The notes beneath the pieces were generated by a model, which saw only the letters and a program-made list of their open reading frames with translations, did not search any database and was not told where the DNA came from. From Cordilura impudica (Eukaryota; Arthropoda; Insecta; Diptera; Scathophagidae), in the NCBI GenBank assembly GCA_963682025.1, contig OY821519.1, positions 103,736,480-103,800,479 on the forward strand: a stretch of 64,000 nucleotides of DNA, written 5' to 3'. Shown one piece after another: positions 11,326 to 22,745 of this stretch. The stretch's first letter is position 1; each line of letters begins with the position of its first letter. The translations under genes were made by a program, and so were the position numbers.

Positions 11326-13379
11326 ACAACTTTTAACCAATTTTGTTATAAAATTACTTTATGTAATAAAGTAATAGTTCAATTTCTTGCTGTCTCACCC
11401 ACCAATTTGGTGGATATTGATAAAAAACGCAAAAAAAAATTTTCAGGTCAATCAGTGAAGATGCCGTTAATTATAATGGTTGAAATTTTTTGATTTTTTA
11501 TAATCGGTCGCTTTATATTATCTTCAATGTCAACTACATGTTTTGAAACTTCTACAATTTTATTTCCCAGTTTTAAATAGTTTATTAAATAAAAATAAAT
11601 TTCAAATATAATAATATATATAAAAGGTAATATTAAATTAAAACTACTCTTAATGGAATAAATTACAAAATTAAATCAAAGTGAATTTCAAAAAACGTCC
11701 TATTTTTTATACATATGACTTAAGTTGTTCTATTTATATTCGCGAGCAATAAGCAGATAATTGCACCAGAGATATATCACAATGGATAATTTTGATCTCA
11801 GGAGCACTGAAGGATTAAATAAATAAAAATTAACCGAATTATTTTTCTTAAATTCTAAATAGTGGTATCAACGACTTTAATAGAAAAACTCGTTTTAGGT
11901 CATTATTTTAAAATATCTTAAAATCCAAAGCTGGCCCTGTCAAATAATGGGTTAACGTTCTCGGATTTATCCCATATTTTTGGAACGAAACTTCTACATA
12001 TTTGGTAATTATATTTTAAGTGTCGCATCTAAAAATTGGGCAGCACTTACAAAATATTTGAATTTTTTTAATAAATTGTCTTTTATTAGTTTGGGGTCAT
12101 ATGTGACCCCAATTCCAAAAGGTTTAATGGAGTCATGTTCTTTTTTTCCGAAACCCTAGGCTATTATGATAAAATATAACATTTAAAAGTAGAAAAATTA
12201 TGAATTTTTGATACAAAGTATTTAGAAAAAGTACATTTACAGAATATTTCACAAAAATCCAATTCTTCTCGAAATCCGCAAAAATAAAATCCTTGTCAAA
12301 AAAATTCTGGCAGAGGGCTTTACTTAAAAATTCACATAGTTAATCTGAAACATGTATTTCATAAAACCGTAAAGTAAAAGATTAATTTTTTTAAATTTTG
12401 TTTAAGGAAATTTTTTCAAACTTGAAAAGGGAGTTTTAAAAATTTTATCAAAAAAATTTCCAATATTCGGCCTCAATGCGCAATAAGTTAACAACGTAAC
12501 AATAAAACAATACTTCATATCTGAGTACTTGTAAGTATAGAGACCAAAAAAGAATGATGACTTTAATCAATTTCTCAATGTTGAAAAAAATGCCATCAAA
12601 TTTCATGACCTAGTTTTTTTTGGCACAAAAGTGGTCTTGGGCATTTGCTATTTCTTGGCGAGGCTTTATTCGATTTGGAAGTTTTATAGCTTTTTGAAAA
12701 GATAATTTAATACTGATCCCGAATTATATAACAGCTTGTCCGAAAAATTAAACTATAGAACGAAATTTTCGTAAAATCTGAAAAAAAAAAAGTCATATTT
12801 TCCCCATATAAACACACTTGAAATTTTCAATCGCTTTGCGCCACGACTAAACGTTTTCTGATTGGCCCAAAACTTTGTATTTCCCAGTTTTTTTGCTATT
12901 CGAATATTTCTAGGGGATGAGACCGACAGTTTTAACACTTTTTTTCCCCTCCATATAACGAAGGGCCACCCTAGTGTATATACAAAAGGATTACACCGAA
13001 GATGAACAAAATATTCGATATAATCTGAGACAGTTGGGTAGGATTATTTCAAGAAAGAACGAATCAGGCTTGGTGAGTTTTGTATATTTATTGATAACAA
13101 CAAATATTCGTGGTCCTGTGGAAATGTTTGTGCTGAAGCTGTTAATACTGCTCAATATTTAAAAAATCTTTTATCAGAATGGAATCTTGTGATTGATGTT
13201 TGCGTTAAAGACAATTTAATTGATGGTTTAGTTTTATATAATATTGGAAATCTTAAAAAATCACTAAAATTTTGTAAATTTATTACATACATATATCAAT
13301 AATTTTAATGTGTTTTTTTCTTTATGGAAGCCATGTCACAGCTGACAGACAGCTACGAAAACACCTAGGGCTGGACGTG

Positions 13380-14090
13380 CTAGTGGTGGCTGTTTAAATG
13401 GTTTCAGAAAAAATCTTTAAAATACTTATGCGTTTAAATTTTTAAACATTACTAATAATCCGCTATTAAGTGCCAAATTTGAAGGAAATGTATTTTACTT
13501 TATCCTTAGTTATTTAAACTGTACTAACTGGAAGGATGAATTCCCAAAATTTGAAGAATTTGTACAAGAACTTGATCGTTCAAATTTCTGTGTCGTGGGT
13601 GATCTAAACGCCAGAATTGCAGATGAACCAGTTTTAGACGGTTATTTTTTGAAAGATTTACCACATATTAATAACGGATATTCAAAGGACAAAGCACTAA
13701 ATACGCAAGACAAAAAATTGATGAATTTAGTTGAAAACGTTGGTGGGGTTGTATTCATTAGAATTCAGCTTTTGTGGGGTTATGGGAAGTTCCGTTATTG
13801 ATTATTGTATTAGTTCACTTAACTTTCTACAATATATTGAAGATTCCCTTATTGCTTCCAAGCCATATTTGGACCTCATGCCATTATGCTTAAAAATTAA
13901 ATCATCATGTCGTGCGATGGAACAGTAAATTTTCTGCTAAATACAAAGCTAATCTGTCTCTTCTTGCGAGTAAGGTTGATCTTCAGTCTAATGAATGGGC
14001 TGATGATTTGGTTGTTCAATTATGTGACAAAATAAGGACAGCTAATGTTACTAATATTGAAAAAAAAATTTTTTTTGATTCCAAACAGAC
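13380..14090 (+). pseudogene. LINE endonuclease fragment (same LINE as 8838-14090)
   Basis: The apurinic-endonuclease-like domain is recognisable in three frames: GRASGGCLNGF at 13380, then CVVGDLNARIADE near 13590, where the GDLNAR motif carries the catalytic Asp and Asn, then SKDKALNTQDKKLMNLV and GSSVIDYCISS near 13785-13815. The downstream linker (WNSKFSAKYKANLSLLASK) is present but the RT domain is not. In active LINEs this enzyme nicks the target DNA. Frameshifts around 13750 and 13925 show that it is dead. Confidence 0.65.
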
Positions 14091-14106
14091 ACGCTTTGAC
14101 TGGTTT

Positions 14107-14490
14107 GATTTTTTGTATTATTATATTTTTTTTTCGAAAACGTCGCATTATATTATAAAATTATCTATATAATGCTGATATTTACAACAACTGAATGAAA
14201 TTTGTGTCCACTAGCTTCATTTCGATGTACGTTTTGACCTCTTAACCCTTTCAAGACCTGAGATATTACAGATTTTACTTAAACTTTCTGTTTATTTTTT
14301 TTGGCGAAATTAACCCATTATACTATTATTCTACTCTTATTTATCCATCCTATTATGAAAATTTCATAGAAATGAAGCTACTGAACCCAGCTTTCATTCA
14401 GTTGTTGCAAATACCAATATTATATAGATCATTTTATGAGATTATGGGACGTTTTCGAAAAAAAAATTGTAAGATAATACAAAAAGATCA
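14107..14490. mobile_element. Small inverted-repeat element (MITE)
   Basis: Arms of about 110 bp at 14113-14225 and 14370-14481 are inverted copies, both containing TTTCGAAAACGTC and CAACAACTGAATGAAA. The outer ends pair as TTTTTGTATTAT and ATAATACAAAAA. There is no coding capacity. The superfamily is unknown. A separate TTAACCCATTAT pair (14310 and 14499) overlaps its right half. Confidence 0.6.
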
Positions 14491-14784
14491 ATAGGTTCAT
14501 AATGGGTTAATGGACACCGAATTAAGTGCACTTAAGTAAGCTTTCCAATGATAATAAGTCACAAAGTTATATACCAATCAAAGTCAAAGGTTTATCGATC
14601 CATAACTCCGAAAATAGGTTAAACCGCAAAAAAGAAATTATTTCTGCTAAATCACACCAAAAAATTTTAAAAATCGGTGTATAGCCACTAAAATAGACTT
14701 ATTCCCATAATATACATAATATATAAAATTTAATTCTTTTTGTTACGTTATCTTTATTTTTTTAATTAGTAAATAAAAATGTTA
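14491..14784. other. No feature recognised
   Basis: Short AT-rich stretch; it may include the 3' UTR of the minus-strand LINE that ends nearby. Confidence 0.4.
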
Positions 14785-17352
14785 TTGTTAAATTACAAAA
14801 GTTGGGTGTAAGGTCTGGTAGTTTTAGAATTCTCCTCAAGAAATACCTCTGTAACTTGTCCACCTCCTCGAATAAACAGTAACCCCAGACCTTGTATGGA
14901 TCGGCAGACTGATTGAAAAAGCTTCCACTAGGATTTCAGGCTTATGTTTGGTTTATTTAGAAAACTGTTTCACGTTGCATTAATGCTATTCTTATACCAT
15001 ATATTTCTTTTTTCAAAATGTTTCCTGAAATTCGTTTACGGGGTGAAAGTTACACCTTACACAATTTTAATTTCTTGATTTTTGTACTCCATCTTATCAC
15101 TTGATGCAAGCCTGCCTCCTTTTCTGAATAACATCATTTCCGATTTAAGCATATTCACCTCCATATTCCACTGCTTACAATAAGTTTCCAAGTTCTTTGC
15201 CATGTTTCTCATTATATGTATATCATCAGCCATTAAGACTATATCATCCGCATACATAACGAAATGTATATTTATAGCATCTATCATCAGACCACCTCCC
15301 AAATGTTCATGGAGGTCATTTAAGTACAGTGTAAAGAGCAATGGGGACAGGAGACATCCTTGTTTAACGTCAGTATAAGTTTCAAAGTATTCAGAAAAAT
15401 CTTTTCCTGTCCACAATGCGGACTTCGTATGTTTGTACACATTTTCAATAAAGTTGACCACTTTCGTTGACATACCTAAAGAATATACATACCAAAAATA
15501 TACCGTCCGTGTGTCCGTCTGTGTGTCCATGTAATCCTTGTAATCAAACTGCAGGTCGCAAATATGAGTATATTTTGATGAAATTTGGTATTTAATCTTT
15601 TATCGGCCATGGGATGAACGCTATTGAAATTGGGGAGAATCGGTCCATGTTCAGACCTAGACATAAATTGCCATAAGATCCAAATTATCATATAGATCTT
15701 ACTCAAATTGGGTCTATCTCTATGTGACAACCCTTACTCATAGGCCCCATGTAGAGCTGCTTTTCGATCTGCACTTAAATCTGTCAAAAAACAAAAATAT
15801 TCACTGATTCTTTTCAAATTTTGTTTGTATATATTTTTGCAAAATACAAGAGACTTTACCAAACATGATCAGGATCGGTCCAATTTTAGGCCTAGTGCCC
15901 ATACAGATATAGCATCTGATATGAAATTTTTCATATCTGCAGCCAAAAAAATTAATAAAAATCCCACTCAAATTTGGTTTATCTAATTTTATATTTCCAG
16001 TTTATTTGGCCTAAGAGATGGGTCTAGTGTATCGTATAGCCGGTCTAGACCGACTATAATTTTCTTACTTGTTATAAATGGGAAATATAATACTGCGCTC
16101 AACCACCTCTCCTACCTTTCCCGTTTCAAAAATTATATTAAAGGCGTTAGAAAGTTGTGTAAGAAATTCGTCGGTAGCATATTTAAACATTTCATACGGC
16201 ACTCTATCAGCACCAGATGTTTTATCTAATTTTGTCTTTTTGATGATGTTTTTAATCTCCTGTAGAGTAATATTTTTGTCCAAATCATAATCCACATGAT
16301 ACATTGGTGCATATTGAATGTCTTTTGGCAAATGCGTTTGATTAAGTAACGACTCAAAATATTTTCTAAATGTTCCAATAGATGTTCTAGATGTTCCAAT
16401 TTTAAGACAATCACCTCTTATTTCTCTAGTTAATTTCTACCATTCCTTAGAATCATTTATCTTATTGATTTTATTGTTAATTTCATCATAATACTCCTTT
16501 TTTCGTTTTCTACATTCACAAACGTACTCAAAATTTGCCTGCAGGTATTTGTCTTTATCTTGTGGATTATTTGTTTTTCTAAATTCATTAAGCGATTCGA
16601 AAGCTTTTTCTCTCGCGTTCATACATTTGATATTAAACCATTTGGATTTGAATTTGGGGGTATTTTTAAATTGTTATGTGTTTGGCAAAGATTTATTGAT
16701 TACATCTATCAGTTGCTTTAAATTCATAAATCCTCCTTGGACATTTTGCAAATTTCTGTTGAGATTTTGTTGACAATTTTCTTTGTATGAATCTTTCCAT
16801 CTAAGCTTTGGCAGTTGATTTAACTTTTTATTATCTTCACAGGTATTTTTGATACACAGCTTCAATTTAAGTGGCAAGATATGTGACCATATTTTTGATT
16901 CTATGTCAAAATTCTGAATATATTGTAGAGCATCATGTGCGGTTGCACAAATATCATTTACAGAGTTGCCCACGTTGCTCACAAATGTATAGTCATCGTT
17001 TTCAGCACCCAATGTGCGGCCGTTTAATATTACAAAACCATAATTATTGCATAAATCTAATAAATTTTTGCCTTTTGCGTTAACAATATCATCTTTAGAT
17101 TTTCTCTCATTGAGACCTGATATAAAATTGTTTATATGGATTTCTTCTAAATCTTGTTGCAGTCTGCCGATACGCACATTCATGTCCCCAACTATTATGG
17201 CATTATCGACTTGATTATTTTCAAAAAAGTTTTTCAGCACATCAAATTCATTACACCAGTCTGCTCCTCTTATATACACTGGAATAATACTAAACTTAAT
17301 TGAGTTTATTTGCATTATCAAAATTACTGTGTCATTTATTACATTATATGAG
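14785..17352 (-). pseudogene. LINE endonuclease-reverse transcriptase, interrupted
   Basis: Reading right to left: the endonuclease domain has AIIVGDMNVRIG near 17195 and NGRTLGAENDDYTF near 17020, then a linker (NEFRKTNNPQDKDKYLQANF near 16590). The RT fingers are KTSGADRVPYEMFKYATDEF near 16210. After a DINE insertion, RT continues with GMSTKVVNFIENVY, DVKQGCLLSPLLFTLYLNDL near 15360 and MYADDIVLMA near 15240, the intact YADD active site. A C-terminal part (GYCLFEEVDKLQRYFLRRIL) reaches about 14790. Frameshifts occur after KNQEIKIV and in the linker. It copies its RNA at the nicked target in living relatives. The clade is not assigned; no RNase H is seen. Confidence 0.75.
15502..16074 (-). 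mobile_element. DINE-1-like repeat, 3'-truncated, inside a LINE
   Basis: On the minus strand it begins AACAAGTAAG at 16074, with the 5' palindrome region near 16045, and stops soon after the GACGG stretch at about 15502. The usual 3' hairpin is missing. It splits the RT frame between FPIYNK and YSLGMSTK. Confidence 0.7.
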
Positions 17353-17562
17353 TATGCTACACGCTTGTGTCCCCTTATATATATAGTACCTGATATGAAC
17401 TTTTCCCAATTCGAAGGAAAAAAAAAATGAATAACAATGCCACTCAAATTTGGTTTATGCTTATTTTCGATGTCTATTAGATCTAAGATATAGGTCCTCT
17501 AAAAGCATGACATGGGGTATCGTATAGTCGGCCTAGACCGAATGTACATTTCTTACTTGTTT
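17353..17562 (-). mobile_element. DINE-1-like repeat, 5' fragment
   Basis: The minus strand shows ACAAGTAAG, a degraded GTC...CTAGGCCGAC palindrome and TACGATACCCCATGTC, then about 130 bp of the body before it meets the LINE endonuclease. Confidence 0.65.
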
Positions 17563-18135
17563 AAAATTTTTAAAGTTTATAGTCTTCGAGTTTTTGTATG
17601 AAACAAATATCTCAAATTCATTAAAACATGATAAATTTTATATTTTAAATCAGAAAATTTTAATTTTTTTCAAATAAAGGAAATTTGTTATATAAATATA
17701 TACCTCGGTTTAAATTTTAAAATCTTAAAGAAAAAATGCTTACATCTAAAATGTTGCAAAAAAAAAAAAAAATATGAAACTGTGATTAGTTTCTATCTCT
17801 ACTAAAATCTATAAATACTTATTTCGTTTTTTATAAATTTCCCGGTATTGCACGTGTGTGAAAAATAACAAGAATATTTCAGGTATTTGTCAAAATTAGA
17901 ATTCTTCGAAATTGGCGACGCAATATTTTACAGATCACTATGAAGAAGTAGATTTTAATTTATTTTGTGAGATTAAGTTCATTCAAGCATTTGAATTAAA
18001 TAATACAAATGTGTGTCGTTATTTGAAGTATTTTTGTATTACATTTGTTAGTGCGGGGAAGAGTCTAAAATGCATTAGTATAACTTATTGATTTACTTAA
18101 AAGAAGGGGTGGGTGGTCTTTCTAAAGTTTCTGTT
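17563..18135. other. No feature recognised
   Basis: AT-rich spacer between a DINE fragment and the piggyBac TTAA site; contains a poly(A) run near 17760. Confidence 0.5.
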
Positions 18136-18574
18136 TTAACCCATTATCGGCCGCTACCAGAATTTGCAGGAATTTTATGAATTCCTTTTTAAATACTTAC
18201 TTTTAGAAAAATTAATTAAATTAAATAGAAAAATTTAAAAAAAAAAAATTTTTTTAATTGTTGTTCTCTAGATATGAAGTGGTCGAAAAATCGACCATTG
18301 GCCAGAAGTCAACATCTACATATATAAATAAAGAAATGCGTTTTTTTACGAATATTTAGCTCTAATTCAACTTATTCGTTTTTAGTTGTATCAAAAATGT
18401 TATTTATTGATAAGATATGAATAAGTAACGCAAAAAAGGTTAGATAGTTTGGTGGTATTCATCAAAACACTTGGTATGCAAGTAAATATTACGCTTTTTT
18501 TGAGTAAAATTGGAATTTTTTCACGAACATTTAACTTTAATTCAATTTATTCGTTTTTAGTTGCAGCAAAAATT

Positions 18575-20540
18575 TTATTTATTGATAAGATATGAATAAT
18601 TAACGCAAAAAAGGTTAGTGTGCAAGTAAACATTACACTTTTTGCATGTAAAAATTGTATGTTTTTTGCATACTTTGCAGCGACAATATTTGTTTTGAGG
18701 GCTTTTTACCACAATATGGCTTTTTTCGGAAACCAGGAGGGCATTCTTTTTTATCAACATCAGCAGCGTTATCTTCCATGTCTTCGTTCATCATATTGGA
18801 AGTCAGTAGCTTGGTAGTAACAGCAGAACGAAACTCTAATTGAGTAAGTGGCTTTGTGTTTTCATGCTTTGCCAACATGCAATGCATCTTCCAAGCATTG
18901 ACCATTGCATTGCTGAGAACATTGGTCCATAGTGGCCACCACCACTTCTTTCCTCGTATGCATATTCGATAGTTGGCCACTGAGTGTTGTCGTGAAGGCC
19001 AACGCCTCCCATACCTTGGTTATATTCACGAATCACTTTAGGTTGGGGAATCGCAACTGTTTTCCTTTGCGTACGACAATAACTTCGAGCATTGAACAAT
19101 GGCTCGACTGTAGAATTATTAGTAATGACATTCACAACTGCATTGTCATTCCAACGGATGACCAATATTTCTTGCTTAGCATCGAATAATTGGTCAAATT
19201 CGCCACGTTCAGCCTTTTTTAAATTTGCTAATGGAATTTTCGCCATTCTTTTTTCACGTATTGTGCCAGTTGCAAAGAAACGGCGTTCATTCAGTAGACT
19301 CATAAGATGATAGGAGGAAAAAAAATTGTTAAAGAAAATAATATGACAATCTGGATCAGATACATTTTCAAGCAAATTCAAAACCGTTTGAGCGCCAAGA
19401 CCGATATTTTATCATGGGGAGTTGCCGAGCCACCGTATGGTATGGAAAAGAATAGATATCCTTGCTCTGAACACAAGCACCATGATTTGAATCCGAACCG
19501 AATCGGTTTTCCGCGAATAAACATCTTGCACGAGTGTCTTCCAAAATAGGGTATCATCTCTTCATCTATAGATAAGATGTGGCTGAAAACTTCGAACTGC
19601 ATAAATTTTTCATTGAGAGCATCAATAATCGGTCGGACTTTCGCAAAGCGATCTGCTACGTTCAGATTGTTGTTATCCGAGAGGTAGAGAAATCTTTTTA
19701 TGACTTTGAATCAATTTCGGCTCATCGTTTGTTTCACCATAGGTACTCCCATGTCCTGCTGAACTGACCAATAATTATCGATGTGTGGCAGCGTGTGATA
19801 CCCTGATAGGTACAATATACCAATGAAGCGCCGCATTTCATTTGGTGTCACATCAATGGTTGCATTATTTTGAGTGGCATATAAATTCGTGAAGTGAGTA
19901 ATATCCTCGATCAATGTTCCATCAAAATACAATGAAAATATGTCATACGGTGACATACCACCTACTCAAAGTCAAAAACTAAAAATTAGGACTCTAAATC
20001 GACTAAGGCCCGGTTGTTCAATAGTCAAGCAACTCATGAATAAGCTATCTATCGAATAAATTTTTTAAATTCTGTCAAATTCAATAGAAATTTTACAAAT
20101 TTATTCGCTAGAAATCTGAGGTTTGTTTGTCTATTTAACAACCGGGCCTAAATGATATTAAAAAAAATTGTTCACTTACCAATTTTTGCGCAAATTTCTT
20201 CCTTTTTCAAACCTTCCACGTTGATTGGTGCTCTGGTGTAAGTAAAATCCCCAGGTTTCTGCCAATCAGGAACTTCAAAATCTGAATAAGGATGGATTAA
20301 CAGCTTCTTTAGGTCCACTTCCCCGGTAATTTCATTCGCACAATCATCATTGCCATCATTTAGAGCAATTTGATTATCGTCGATATCTTCTTCATCAGTC
20401 ACATAGTCTACTTTAGGTGGAATATACATGACATCAACATCTTTTGAACTCATAATGGCTTGATCTTCCTCGTCATCCGAACACGGCTCGTTCAAAGCAG
20501 CCATGATTTCTACCACGTTTAACACTTTTCGAGAAGACAT
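18575..20540 (-). pseudogene. piggyBac transposase 1, inactivated
   Basis: The start is the ATG at 20540-20538 (MSSRKVLNVVEI). An acidic N terminus leads to a 218-bp intron (20179-19962, GTAAGT to TTGAGTAG); splicing joins AKIG to GMSPYDIFSLYFD. The first catalytic motif, SIDEEMIPYFGRH near 19550, keeps its Asp. The second, normally FDNFF, reads FFNNFF at about 19330 (Asp to Asn). The third, normally GGVDLHD, reads GGVGLHD at about 18999 (Asp to Gly). A C-terminal cysteine-rich finger (CKVCKK...CKKCNVYLH) ends near 18590. An in-frame TGA at about 19720 and frameshifts near 19380 and 18850 also break it. Confidence 0.85.
20007..20148. mobile_element. 142-bp MITE in the piggyBac intron
   Basis: The inverted ends are GGCCCGGTTGTTCAATAG and, from the other side, GGCCCGGTTGTTAAATAG. 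TAA flanks both sides (20004-20006 and 20149-20151), fitting the 3-bp TWA duplication of PIF/Harbinger elements. Without it and one duplication the host intron would be 73 bp, a usual length for flies. Confidence 0.75.
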
Positions 20541-20628
20541 TTTCTTTATATAGAACCACAACAAAATGCAATTATCTCACTTTTATTTGCCACACACACG
20601 TCTGCTCTGCAGAAAAGAATAACAGTTA

Positions 20629-20808
20629 TGACAAAGCAACAGCGAAAATAAAAAAAAATTCGCAGAATTTTTCACAGCCTACTAGCAAAATTTCAAATTC
20701 AAATTCAATTTCAAATTCAATTTCAAATAACAAATATCACAAAGCAACAGCGAAAATAAAAAAAAGTCGCAGAATTTTTCACAGCCTACTAGCAAAATGT
20801 CAAATTCA
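20629..20808. repeat. Tandem duplication in piggyBac 1
   Basis: A unit of about 105 bp, containing CAAAGCAACAGCGAAAATAA and TTTTTCACAGCCTACTAGC, occurs twice in direct order (from about 20632 and 20737), separated by short ATTTCAAATTCA subrepeats. Confidence 0.8.
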
Positions 20809-21368
20809 ATTAAATATCTACTTGGCCAATGGTAGATTTTTCGACCACCAAAAATAACGCTCTTCTGGGAAGTAGAAAACTTTCAATATTGTTGCGGATA
20901 TCAATTGATTATTGTTATTTGGTCTTTCCGCTTCCTCAACATGCAAAAATAAAATAAGTAATTTTAGTTTTAAGACTTTTCAATGCGTAAACAAAAGATC
21001 AAAATTGTCTTATCCATCAACGGTTTAAACAAAACATATATAACGTTTGAGTTACATCGCTTCAAAGTTGCTGGTCGAACATCGACCAGCGGCCGAAAAT
21101 GGGTTAATGTTAATAAAATTAGTTTTGTGTGTGTTATAAAAAATTTTGGTTCATGTTGTATATTATAGGTTTGGTGTTTTAGTAAATTTTTTATTTAAAA
21201 AAACAATTACATACATTGAAAGACAAAGTGGAGTTTAAGTTTCATGTGAGTAGATATTAGCATGCAAATAATTACTGCATTATAAATTTTTTTTTTAAAT
21301 TTTTATATACACATTTGCGTCAATTAATAAATTTATTTGTTTTAATAACAACGATTAATAATTTGAAA

Positions 21369-22419
21369 ATGGATAAGATTAAGCGGTAGAAGCAAAACTC
21401 GTCATTTTTGAATATTTCTCAGTTACTGTTGATAATAAATTGTTCATATGCCAAGTGACCAAAGATGGTGATGAAGAAATTTGTGGTAGCAATATAAGTG
21501 CATATTCGGGAGTAGGTACTAGTGCTCCGATCAGTGTAATAATTTTAAAGCGATATCTGCAACGTTATCACCTAATGCTATTCAAAATTATTACCAAAAA
21601 AGATAAGTTGCACCTAGGCCAGGTTTTTCACAATGTAACCCAATTTTTTAAGTCTCAAAATCTTACTGTGGCTATGATTGTAGAAAAATTCAAGCTATGT
21701 GCCATCGATGAATTCAAATTCTTTGCCTTTAACTTTTTTCTCTTCTCCTGCCTTTGTCTCTTTAAATGGCGAAATGTCTTGTAAAGTTGGTATTTCTTTG
21801 CAAAGAAATAATATTAGAAATTCGGTACTACAGGAGGCAAAAAATCAGATGGATATGCTTGAGAGGTTTTAGGCGGACGGTTTGTTTTTCTAAAGATGGA
21901 CGGATTTACCCGTCACAGAGTTAATTATTTTGCAGTTAAAAAGCTGTCACACGTACTTTAGCAGTGAAGGATAGTGAAGGGCATCAAAGCAGCAGTTATA
22001 TGCAAGAATTTGTTATGGACGGTCTAGGGGAATTTGGTATTGAAAAGCAATATGTTTTTTGCATGTCTGTTTTACTGTAAAGAAGCTGTGTGAAGATATA
22101 GTAACATACGATTTTGATGAAAATGTAGCTTCCATTGAAGAAGTTAATGATAATTTAGACGTATGTGCTGTGCATATATTGCAACTGGCAAATCGTGACA
22201 GCTTGGAAGACTATCAAGCTAACAAATTTATTGCAAAAATATGCAGTATCGCTGTTTCCTGCCGGAAAAGGGGCAATTTTAGACCAAACTACTCGTCGCG
22301 GTGGGGGTGCATATTTGATGATAGAACGCATCATCGAACTAAAACCTATTCTTACTGACATGGCTAAACCAGCTGTAACAATGACTTACTCGCAATGCAT
22401 AGAAGTAGAAAAACTTTAA
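21369..22419 (+). pseudogene. BED-finger hAT transposase relic
   Basis: Translation pieces resemble a ZBED/hAT transposase: YFSVTVDNKLFICQVTKDG near 21415-21470 and LKRYLQRYH near 21545, like a degenerate BED zinc finger; then YFAVKKLSHVLTL near 21930, VKKLCEDIVTYDFDE near 22075, and IERIIELKPILTDM near 22320, which recalls the conserved Y.MIERLLELK stretch of hAT enzymes. Stops and frameshifts occur throughout. It follows the right end of piggyBac 1 and has no recognisable ends of its own. The assignment rests on motif memory. Confidence 0.45.
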
Positions 22420-22602
22420 TCTCTTCTTCGACGTCCTCACATAAAATGTATAAATAATGAAACTATTGAACAAAAAATTTTGATTATTTTTGATCATTAA
22501 TTGAAATTATACCATAGCTTACAAATACATCATTGCTTACGAACTTAAGGACCTATCCATGAAACACTTCTATTGTGCACTTTATAGTGGTTTTTTCTAC
22601 AG

Positions 22603-22745
22603 TTAGTACAACTTTTTTGCACTCTTCAACTCCCTTTTCAAAAGAGCCCAATATTTCACCACTGGCCTAAGCTATGGATAGTTTGGAGGATTTGCCTCAC
22701 TGGCTAACAAAACAAAGTAATTGTTCTCGTACCACTCAGGAACTT
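22603..22745 (-). pseudogene. Tc1/mariner-like transposase C-terminal relic
   Basis: The minus strand reads VPEWYENNYFVLLASEANPP then, after a stop codon, LRPVVKYWALLKRELKSAKK. The P..P.LRP...YWA..KREL pattern surrounds the last catalytic acidic residue in IS630/Tc1/mariner transposases. Only about 45 residues are legible. Confidence 0.45.

Larger units (their letters stand above)
9287..12973. mobile_element. hAT-type element 1 with ~1-kb terminal inverted repeats
   Basis: The 8-bp duplication GTGTATAT flanks the element at 9279-9286 and 12974-12981. The ends read TAGGGTCGCCCTT and, inverted, TAGGGTGGCCCTTCG, fitting the hAT terminal consensus YARNG. The inverted repeats run inward as far as about 10523 and 11737, roughly 1.2 kb each. 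The first few hundred bp match the element at 58525-62312. No transposase is present; the interior is a DINE-like repeat plus about 400 bp of unassigned sequence. It interrupts the LINE ORF1, so it is younger than that LINE. Confidence 0.8.
8866..13262 (+). pseudogene. LINE ORF1-like protein, interrupted and frameshifted
   Basis: Pieces in order are MAENNRTSAQDV at 8866, a helical, lysine/glutamate-rich segment (LEDVAKKSDLV, then VLKEENLRLN) likely to be coiled coil, VSNVVVNGLNCRN near 9070, and VLKVNADVV...KAFLFSL near 9130-9225. After the inserted element, YIQKDYTEDEQNIRYNLRQL continues at 12978, followed by WNLVIDVCVKDNLIDG near 13180. A coiled coil followed by an RNA-recognition-like fold is a common ORF1 plan in several LINE clades. 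At least three frameshifts and stops are present besides the insertion, so no protein is made. Confidence 0.5.
8838..14090 (+). mobile_element. Decayed LINE, split by a hAT-type element
   Basis: LINE coding sequence begins next to the right flank of transposon A and resumes at 12974 after a 3.7-kb insertion. Removing the insertion and one copy of its 8-bp duplication rejoins the frame as EVYIQKDYTEDEQ. ORF1-like and endonuclease pieces are present; the reverse transcriptase is lost, since sequence similarity stops at about 14090 just before a small inverted-repeat element. It is related in its endonuclease to the minus-strand LINE at 14785-17352, but is a different family. Confidence 0.65.
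18140..21103 (-). mobile_element. piggyBac element 1 (2.96 kb)
   Basis: TTAA flanks the element at 18136-18139 and 21104-21107, the signature target of piggyBac. The ends are inverted: CCCATTATCGGCCGCT on the left and, inverted, CCCATTTTCGGCCGCT on the right. Subterminal inverted motifs (GGTCGAAAAATCGACC near 18285 and its relatives near 20840 and 21075) are likely transposase-binding or stem-loop sites. The transposase lies on the minus strand and is broken. The element body also holds a tandem duplication near the right end and a MITE within the intron. Confidence 0.9.

Noticed and set aside
15057..15530. DTQTDTRT as a novel N terminus on the RT frame
   Set aside because: Those residues are translated from the DINE microsatellite read through into the LINE; the real frame continues from the segment at 16074.
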